Part shown: piece after piece, positions 1 to 5,216 of the stretch
Numbering within the stretch: the stretch's first letter is position 1
How the letters are laid out: each line of letters starts with the position of its first letter
DNA from: Candidatus Gastranaerophilales bacterium
GTDB lineage: Bacteria > Cyanobacteriota > Vampirovibrionia > Gastranaerophilales > Gastranaerophilaceae
Length of the DNA: 8,722 nucleotides
NCBI GenBank assembly: GCA_900772035.1
Contig: CAAGQE010000223.1
Location: 1-8,722 of the forward strand
Direction of reading: 5' to 3'
The notes under the pieces: model-generated
Database searches by the model: none
The model's input: the letters and a program-made list of their open reading frames with translations, nothing else
What the model was told of the DNA's origin: nothing
Position numbers and translations under genes: made by a program

Positions 1-1676
1 AGGTCGTTTTGGTAAATGTAAATGCCGGACATTGCCATTAAAACGGTTTCATCCGTCGGATTGGTTTCCAAGGCTTTTTTGTAGTACACGATTGCATTCG
101 GGTAATCTTTCATCATTTGATAAGTTCCCGCAATGCTGATATATGTGTCGTAATTCTGCGGTTGAATTGCCTTGTATTTTTCAATTGCCGCTTCGTAACT
201 TCCGCCGTCTCTGAGAGCGTCCGCTTCGTCAAAGGCATTTGTCGCGATTCTTGTTTTTATGTCTTTGTATAAGTTGTTTACTTGCTCATCCGTCGGGAAA
301 AGTTGTTTTGCTTTTTGGGCATAAACCATTGCGTTTGCGTAGTCGTTTTTGCCGTTATAAATTTGAGCCAAATTTAAGTATAACGCTTTGTCGTTCGGAT
401 TTGCTTCAATTGCAAGTTTGTAATACTGCTCTGCTTTTGCGATATCTTTGCTTTTGTGAGCATTGTAGGCTGTTTTTGCATAAAATTCGGGAGAAAGTTT
501 AATACCTTGCTCCTGAATTTGCGCGAGGGCATCTTCCCCTGACATATTTTTAGTGTAAATTTCCGCAAGTCCGAATTGTGCTTCTGAGTTTTCAGGCTCG
601 TATTTCAATACATTCTTGTATTCTTCTGTTGCATTTTCCCAAAGTGAAAGGGCTTGGAAAGATTTTGCCTTCTGCAAACGCGCCTGAGTGTTTTTGGGAG
701 AAATCAAAAGTGCCTTGTTGCAACATTCAATGGCTTCTTTGTATTGCTTTTTGTCGTAATACAAAATTGCCATGTTTGTTTTGGTTGTAATCAATGCAGG
801 ATTGAGTTTTTCGGCTTTTTGATATTCCGCTATGGCTTCTGTGGTTTTTCCGCGTTTTTGATAAATTACGCCGAGATTGCAATGAGCCTCTGCATCTGCG
901 GGGTTTGCTTCACTTCTTTGACGGCAAATCTTTTCGAGCGAGTTTAGAATTTCTTCTTTTTCGTTAGAATTTTTCAACGCATAGTTGTAATGTTGTTCTG
1001 CGAGTGTGCCTTCGCCTGCTTTTTCGTATGCACGAGCAACTTTTAAACGCAAATCAGCATCTTCAGGGGCTAATTGAAGTGCTTTTTCGTAGTACGGGAT
1101 TGCGATTTTCGGTTGACCGAGGATGTTTAAAACATCACCCATACCTGTATTTGCAGCCTTTTCGTTTACAGGGTCTTCAATTGCTCGATAGAAATCGTAA
1201 CCTGCTGCTGCAAATTCCCCTTGAACACGGAGATTTTGACCTGATTTTACTAATCCGCCACCTGTAATATCTGCGTTAAGACTGTGTTCAAGCGTGTTTA
1301 AGTTTGAAACGGCAGCCATATATGCTTGATTGTAGCCTGTTTTTGCGGGTTTACCGTTGTAGCAGGCAAAGTAGAACGCTGCTGATTTTAAATCAGTAAG
1401 TGCTTTTTTGGGATTTTTTTCCGTGTTGTTGTAGTATTCGGCTCTTGATACAAAAGAGTTAATTAAGCCTATTCTTGCCGAAGTGTCATTCGGATTTTCG
1501 CGCAAGGCAGTTCTGAAAGCCTTGATAGCGCTGGTGTATTGGCTTGTTTTGTAAAAATTTTGTCCTTGAGAGCAGTAATAACTCGGCGGAGCATCGTCGT
1601 ATGTTTCCGCAATGGCGGCTGCTGAGCCGAAAATGATTGCTGCTGCTGTGGTTGCTAATATTTTATTTAATTTCAT
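1..1676 (-). CDS. Exported TPR-repeat protein, C-terminus beyond window
   Basis: The reverse strand is open without a stop from the ATG at 1676 to the left edge, giving 558 residues, so the true length is unknown. Residues 1-23 form a Sec signal peptide: MKLNK, then a hydrophobic Ala/Ile-rich core, with likely cleavage after AAAIA before ETYDD. The rest is a chain of about ten 34-residue tetratricopeptide repeats, the clearest near residues 31-64, 169-205, 206-240, 258-292, 293-326, 327-360, 396-430, 430-463 and 509-541. They show the usual W/Y-G-Y-A-P spacing, for example NLGVIYQKRGKTTEAIAEYQ followed by a NP or SP turn. Residues 70-165 and 470-500 fit the repeat poorly. TPR arrays are protein-binding scaffolds; an exported one probably acts in the periplasm or envelope, but no partner can be read from the sequence. 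There is no strong Shine-Dalgarno, only an A-rich stretch before ATG. The gene lies after the hisB terminator and is probably transcribed separately. The TPR and signal-peptide calls are firm; the biological role is unknown. Confidence 0.9.
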   Translation of the reverse strand, partial: MKLNKILATTAAAIIFGSAAAIAETYDDAPPSYYCSQGQNFYKTSQYTSAIKAFRTALRENPNDTSARIGLINSFVSRAEYYNNTEKNPKKALTDLKSAAFYFACYNGKPAKTGYNQAYMAAVSNLNTLEHSLNADITGGGLVKSGQNLRVQGEFAAAGYDFYRAIEDPVNEKAANTGMGDVLNILGQPKIAIPYYEKALQLAPEDADLRLKVARAYEKAGEGTLAEQHYNYALKNSNEKEEILNSLEKICRQRSEANPADAEAHCNLGVIYQKRGKTTEAIAEYQKAEKLNPALITTKTNMAILYYDKKQYKEAIECCNKALLISPKNTQARLQKAKSFQALSLWENATEEYKNVLKYEPENSEAQFGLAEIYTKNMSGEDALAQIQEQGIKLSPEFYAKTAYNAHKSKDIAKAEQYYKLAIEANPNDKALYLNLAQIYNGKNDYANAMVYAQKAKQLFPTDEQVNNLYKDIKTRIATNAFDEADALRDGGSYEAAIEKYKAIQPQNYDTYISIAGTYQMMKDYPNAIVYYKKALETNPTDETVLMAMSGIYIYQND

Positions 1677-1705
1677 GACTTTTTTCTCGATTGTTGTATA
1701 GGATT

Positions 1706-1733
1706 ATTTTAACTGATTTGTATAAAAAATAAA
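1706..1733 (-). promoter_or_regulatory. Weak candidate promoter for the TPR gene
   Basis: On the reverse strand a -10-like TAAAAT lies at 1711-1706. A poor -35-like TTTATT lies at 1733-1728, with a 16 nt spacer. This would give a leader of about 20 nt before the ATG at 1676. The -35 candidate overlaps the T-tract of the upstream terminator hairpin and matches TTGACA at only three of six positions. In DNA this AT-rich such matches arise by chance, so this is a suggestion only. Confidence 0.25.
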
Positions 1734-1754
1734 CACTCCGTCGGGGAATTGTTT
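1722..1754 (-). terminator. Rho-independent terminator-like hairpin after hisB
   Basis: Just after the hisB stop (1761-1759) the reverse-strand transcript reads AAACA-AT-TCC, loop CCGAC, GGA-G-TGTTT, then ATTTTTTAT. The outer arms AAACA and TGTTT pair perfectly and the inner TCC/GGA pairs are separated from them by a small asymmetric internal loop. The hairpin is followed directly by a run of six T. The stem is not very GC-rich, so termination may be partial. Its position between a finished operon and the next co-directional gene supports the call. Confidence 0.6.
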
Positions 1755-1758
1755 GTTC

Positions 1759-2343
1759 TTATAAACTTCCTTTTGTAGAAAGAAGTTTTTCAGAATGTTT
1801 CGGATTTATTTCAGTTGCTTGCGAAAGTGCATGCGCAAAGGCTTTGAAGGTCGCTTCGATTATGTGGTGCGTGTCTTTTCCGTCGAGTTCATCAATGTGA
1901 ATTGTGGATTTTGAACTTTGCGCAAAACTGCGGAAGAAATGAGAGAGCAAAACGGTTTCAAAATCAGATGTTCTTTCATCTTTGAGGTTTACATTGACTT
2001 TGCAAAACATTCTGCCCGATAAATCCAAAACACATCTTACAAGTGCATCATCCATAGGAAGACATTTTGCACCGTATCTGACAATGCCTTTTTTGTCGCC
2101 AAGGGCTTCAATCAGGGCTTCTCCGAGCGTTATTGCGGTGTCTTCAACCAAATGGTGGGCATCTCCGTCTTTTGATGTTGCGGTAATTTCAAGGTCATAA
2201 TTCGCGTGAGCGGCAATTTGTTCTAACATGTGCTTGAAAAATTTGAAATCACAAGCAACGTTGTATTTTCCGTCGCCGTCGAGGTTTATTTTTACCGTAA
2301 TTTCGGTTTCTTTGGTTGCTCTTGTTTTTGTTGCGGTTCTCAT
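1759..2343 (-). CDS. hisB: Imidazoleglycerol-phosphate dehydratase HisB
   Basis: This cytoplasmic enzyme removes water from imidazole-glycerol-phosphate to give imidazole-acetol-phosphate in histidine synthesis. The 194 residues match a single IGPD domain (usual length about 190-200). The N-terminus is TRATKETEITVKINLDGDG. Two metal-binding motifs, HHLVED (His63, His64, Glu67) and GKDTHHIIEATFK (His159, His160, Glu163, Lys167), come from the two halves of the duplicated fold. PMDDAL (96-101) and LDLSGR (106-111) are also present. Further conserved histidines are His38, His46, His135 and His149. There is no N-terminal HAD phosphatase domain, unlike the bifunctional enterobacterial HisB. Oddities are FFKHML where FFDHML is usual, and DAHH where DDHH is usual. 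The start has a GGAAAG Shine-Dalgarno at 2356-2351, 7 nt before ATG and lying inside the end of the hisC/HAD gene. The gene sits 3 nt after that gene and supplies its substrate, as HisC acts on the HisB product. It is followed by a terminator-like hairpin. Confidence 0.96.
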   Translation of the reverse strand: MRTATKTRATKETEITVKINLDGDGKYNVACDFKFFKHMLEQIAAHANYDLEITATSKDGDAHHLVEDTAITLGEALIEALGDKKGIVRYGAKCLPMDDALVRCVLDLSGRMFCKVNVNLKDERTSDFETVLLSHFFRSFAQSSKSTIHIDELDGKDTHHIIEATFKAFAHALSQATEINPKHSEKLLSTKGSL

Positions 2344-2346
2344 TTT

Positions 2347-4056
2347 TTATCTTTCCGTTACTGTTAAAAGTTCGTTTATGTCTTGTAAAACGAATTTCGC
2401 TCCGTTTTGTTCAAGATGTGATTTGTAGTTGTCGGTTTTATCTTGTGGCGGTAAAATGCCGACCGGTATTGCATTTGCGTTTGCTCCGCAAATCATATCG
2501 TCTTTTGTGTCACCAAAGTAAAAAATATCTTTGAATAGGATTTTTTCTTTGATTTTTTCTATGCCCAAAGTGTTGGGCTTTTGCTTATCTGCGGGCAAAT
2601 CGTCCATTGTTATAATCGGATAAAAACAGTTTGCAATGCCGTGTAAATTGAGTGTGAACATTGCTTCTTCGCGGGGTCTGCCCGTGAAAATCGCAACATT
2701 ATATTTTTTAGAAAAATCTTTGAGCAGGTTAATGTTTAAAAGGAACTTTTCTTGTGAAATCAAACCTTTTCCGTCATTGAAGTAAAATTTTTCAAAGACA
2801 TCAATCAATTCTTGTTTGTCGACGTTGATATTTTCTTTTTTCAGAAGATATTCCGTCAAATCCCAATCGTTATTTAATCCGCCGAGTGCTTTGGCTTCGG
2901 CGATTGTTTCATAGTTCAATTCTTTTTTTGCGTAATGTTCATAGGTTAACTTCACGGCTGTTCGGTAGGAGTTTGAAACATCGACCAAAACACCGTCCAT
3001 ATCAAAGATTAACGTGTTTTGGGGTTGCAGAAGTTCAATGATTTTTTTTGCATTATCGCAAGTCGGCGCCGTGATTCTGATTAAGCCTTGCATATTTGAA
3101 AATTTGCGGATTTTAATTCCGTTTTTCAAAAGGGTGTGATAAACCCATTCGGCTTTGTTTTGTGCATCAAAAAGGACAAAGTTTGCTTGCGACGGAAATA
3201 CCGTAAAACCGAGTTTTTCGAGACCGTTTTTCAAAATTTCTTTTGATTTGGAAACTTCTTTTTTTACGTATTCGAGATGTTTTAGGTCTGAAAGCGCCGC
3301 TTCTGCTGCGATTGCAGCGATTGTGTTTACGGAATAGGGTGAAATTACGGTTTTTAAAATCTTAACTCTTTCTGGGTTTGTGATAATGTAGCCGATTCTA
3401 AGCCCCGCAAGGGCAAAGTCTTTTGAAAAAGATTTTACAACGGCTAAATTGTCATAGTTTTTAACCTCTGAGACCATTGAGTTTTCGCAGTAACTTCCGT
3501 AAGTTTCGTCAAAAATTACGAGTTTATCTTTTGCTTTTTCCAAAATCTTTTTGGCAATATCGGTTGAAATACATTCTCCCGTCGGGTTGTTCGGGCTTGT
3601 CAAATGCACGATTTTTACGGCTTTGTCGGTTTCAATCGCGTTCAAAATGCCGTCAAGAGGAAACTCCCAACGTTTTTCGTAAGGAATTTCAACTACTTGT
3701 CCGCCGACGATTTCGGCATAAAGTTTCGGCATTGAAAAAGACGGCGAGACGGTGAGCATCTTGTCTCCTTCATCCAAATAGGTTTGCATGAGGGCAAAAA
3801 GGGCTTCGTCTGCGCCGTTTGTAACTTTTATTTGTTCAAAATCAACATTTAAGTATTCAGCCAATTTTTTTGTTAAATTGCCATAGTGAGGGTATGTTGC
3901 GATTTGTTCTTTTGTGATGTTTTTTATTGCATCAAGAACTTTGTCGGAGCATCCGAAGACGTTTTCGTTCGCGTCGACTTTGAGTTCGTATTCTTCCGCA
4001 AACATCGGAACTTCATACGGTATTAACGATTTGACTGACTTTTTTGTTTCGGGCAT
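2347..4056 (-). CDS. hisC: Histidinol-phosphate aminotransferase fused to HAD phosphatase (HisC-HAD)
   Basis: This 569-residue fusion has two domains. Residues 1-345 are a fold-type I PLP aminotransferase of the HisC family, about the usual HisC length: DANENVFG (28-35), TYPHYG (54-59), TNGADEA (79-85), SPNNPTG (154-160), Asp183 in FDETYG, PLP lysine Lys212 in SFSKDF, Arg220 in LAGLRIGY and a C-terminal Arg327. It moves an amino group from glutamate to imidazole-acetol-phosphate. After only a few linker residues, 348-569 form a HAD subfamily IA phosphohydrolase: DMDGV (Asp352 nucleophile, Asp354 acid/base), a helical cap (about 360-445) with GGLNNDWDLT, motif II Thr458 in FTGRP, motif III Lys493, motif IV GDTKDD (515-520). 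The cap and motifs recall the HAD-IA family TIGR01548. I infer that the HAD domain is the histidinol-phosphate phosphatase that follows HisC in the pathway. The start is 1 nt after the SIMPL stop, with no clear Shine-Dalgarno, suggesting translational coupling. Both domain calls are firm; the phosphatase substrate is inferred. Confidence 0.93.
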   Translation of the reverse strand: MPETKKSVKSLIPYEVPMFAEEYELKVDANENVFGCSDKVLDAIKNITKEQIATYPHYGNLTKKLAEYLNVDFEQIKVTNGADEALFALMQTYLDEGDKMLTVSPSFSMPKLYAEIVGGQVVEIPYEKRWEFPLDGILNAIETDKAVKIVHLTSPNNPTGECISTDIAKKILEKAKDKLVIFDETYGSYCENSMVSEVKNYDNLAVVKSFSKDFALAGLRIGYIITNPERVKILKTVISPYSVNTIAAIAAEAALSDLKHLEYVKKEVSKSKEILKNGLEKLGFTVFPSQANFVLFDAQNKAEWVYHTLLKNGIKIRKFSNMQGLIRITAPTCDNAKKIIELLQPQNTLIFDMDGVLVDVSNSYRTAVKLTYEHYAKKELNYETIAEAKALGGLNNDWDLTEYLLKKENINVDKQELIDVFEKFYFNDGKGLISQEKFLLNINLLKDFSKKYNVAIFTGRPREEAMFTLNLHGIANCFYPIITMDDLPADKQKPNTLGIEKIKEKILFKDIFYFGDTKDDMICGANANAIPVGILPPQDKTDNYKSHLEQNGAKFVLQDINELLTVTER

Positions 4057-4057
4057 C

Positions 4058-4798
4058 TTACTTCACATAAAATTCAGCATGAACGTTTGCTTTAACTTTG
4101 ATTTTGCCGGGGACAACCGAAGTTTCGGCTGCTGCATCTTCTGTTGCGCCCATAGACATTGCAGATGCTTTTGCAAAATTTCTGTAACTTACAGAGTTGT
4201 TTGATTGTACATAGCAACTTGTATTCAACGTTTTAACACCTTTGATTACTTGGTTTGTTGTTTTTGCTGCCATTTGTGCAATATCCTGAGCATCTTTTGT
4301 TGCTTGGATAATTAAGTCTTTGCATACGCTTCCGTCATTTTGGTAAGAGAAGGACAATGAGCCTACTCTGTCTGCGCCTGCTTTTATTGCCGCATCAATC
4401 ATTTTTCCGAGTTTTTCGGTATCTTTGGTTCTTACCGTAATTGAGTTTACAACCGTATAACCCGTGAGAGTTCTTTTGTTTTTACTGTTGTATGTATAAT
4501 TCGGGTTTGCCGAGTAGTTGCCCGTTCTGATTTCGGTATTATCGTTTTTGTATGCTTGCAAAGATTTGGTTATTTCTGCCATAACTTCTTTGTTTTTCGT
4601 TGATGCCAATTCTATGGTCTTTTCGGTAGTTTCTTTTGTGAAAGAAATTTCTGCAACATTCGGGTATACATCTTTGTCTTTTTCTGCACTTGAAGAGATG
4701 TAGCCTCTTTCTTCGGTAACTTTTTCAATTGCTGCGGAATATACAGCGCCTTGTGAAACAATAATTGCCAAACAAATTAATGCGAGAATTTTTTTCAT
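4058..4798 (-). CDS. Secreted SIMPL-domain (DUF541) protein
   Basis: The 246-residue protein begins with a Sec signal peptide: MKK, a hydrophobic stretch to about residue 20, then VYSAA with likely cleavage near residue 22-23. The mature part matches the SIMPL/DUF541 family: NVAEISFTKETTEKT (47-61), an amphipathic helix ending in TEIRTGNYSANPNYTY (88-103), LTGYTVVNSITVRTKD (111-126), DAAIKAGADRV (135-145) and a closing strand GKIKVKANVHAEFYV. Family members are usually exported or envelope proteins, some oligomeric, and no general biochemical activity is known. Start choice is well supported by AGGAG at 4810-4806, 7 nt before ATG. The gene lies 4 nt after the small membrane protein and 1 nt before hisC/HAD. 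The pairing with a membrane protein suggests an envelope role unrelated to histidine synthesis, but that is inference. Confidence 0.88.
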   Translation of the reverse strand: MKKILALICLAIIVSQGAVYSAAIEKVTEERGYISSSAEKDKDVYPNVAEISFTKETTEKTIELASTKNKEVMAEITKSLQAYKNDNTEIRTGNYSANPNYTYNSKNKRTLTGYTVVNSITVRTKDTEKLGKMIDAAIKAGADRVGSLSFSYQNDGSVCKDLIIQATKDAQDIAQMAAKTTNQVIKGVKTLNTSCYVQSNNSVSYRNFAKASAMSMGATEDAAAETSVVPGKIKVKANVHAEFYVK

Positions 4799-4802
4799 AA
4801 AT

Positions 4803-5216
4803 TTACTCCTCTGTTTTATTCGTTGTATCTTCAGGTTGTTCTTGAGTTTTCAACTGTTGAGAAAGTTGCTCGTTGAGTTGCTTTCCGATTTCTTCTTCTT
4901 GAAGGCTTATTTGACGTTCCATAAACTTCTTAAATTCTTCTTCATCCATTGCAACAGGTTGACAGCCGAAGTGAAGAGAGGGAAGTTTTCCGTTGAATGC
5001 AAACCAAACCAAAAATAAAATAGCCCAAAGCATAACCCCGTGAATTAAATTCATTGTAGGCATATCGGTTATATAGGGAGTGAATAAGTTCCAAATGTGC
5101 ATTGCTACAAATCCTGGAAATACCGTGAATCCCGTGACTAAGCAGCAAGCAACAAATATTGCCAAAAATAAGCCTCTTATTCCTCTTATTTCTATTACTT
5201 TTCCTCGTTTATTCAT
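4803..5216 (-). CDS. Small two-helix membrane protein with acidic, Gln-rich coiled-coil tail
   Basis: I do not recognise a named family for this 137-residue protein. A short basic N-terminus (MNKRGK) precedes two predicted membrane helices, about residues 14-39 and 57-75. A short loop with FTPYITDMPT separates them. From residue 90 a charged helix begins (DEEEFKKFMERQ), continues as a Glu/Gln/Leu-rich likely coiled coil to about 125, and ends in a Thr/Glu-rich tail. By the positive-inside rule both ends probably face the cytoplasm. Its ATG at 5216 overlaps the last eight bases of ligA (ATGAATAA), and AAGGA at 5229-5225 lies 8 nt upstream, so both coupling and a proper ribosome site support this start. 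The SIMPL gene follows after 4 nt. It is a real gene by start signals, packing and coherent protein design. The tail suggests oligomerisation or partner binding. Confidence 0.8.
   Translation of the reverse strand: MNKRGKVIEIRGIRGLFLAIFVACCLVTGFTVFPGFVAMHIWNLFTPYITDMPTMNLIHGVMLWAILFLVWFAFNGKLPSLHFGCQPVAMDEEEFKKFMERQISLQEEEIGKQLNEQLSQQLKTQEQPEDTTNKTEE

Noticed and set aside
239..1267. Plus-strand open frames at the left end (239-502, 654-947, 1004-1267)
   Set aside because: They are Cys/Leu/Phe-rich shadows of the continuous TPR coding frame on the reverse strand.
2228..2534. Plus-strand frames over the hisB/hisC junction
   Set aside because: They are antisense to well-supported his genes, with hydrophobic shadow translations and no ribosome site.
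3000..3030. Possibility that the HisC-HAD fusion is a sequencing artefact joining two genes
   Set aside because: Both domains are in the same frame with no stop and a natural short linker, and no frameshift is needed. A lost stop by single-base error cannot be strictly excluded, but there is no start codon with a ribosome site at the HAD boundary to suggest a separate gene.
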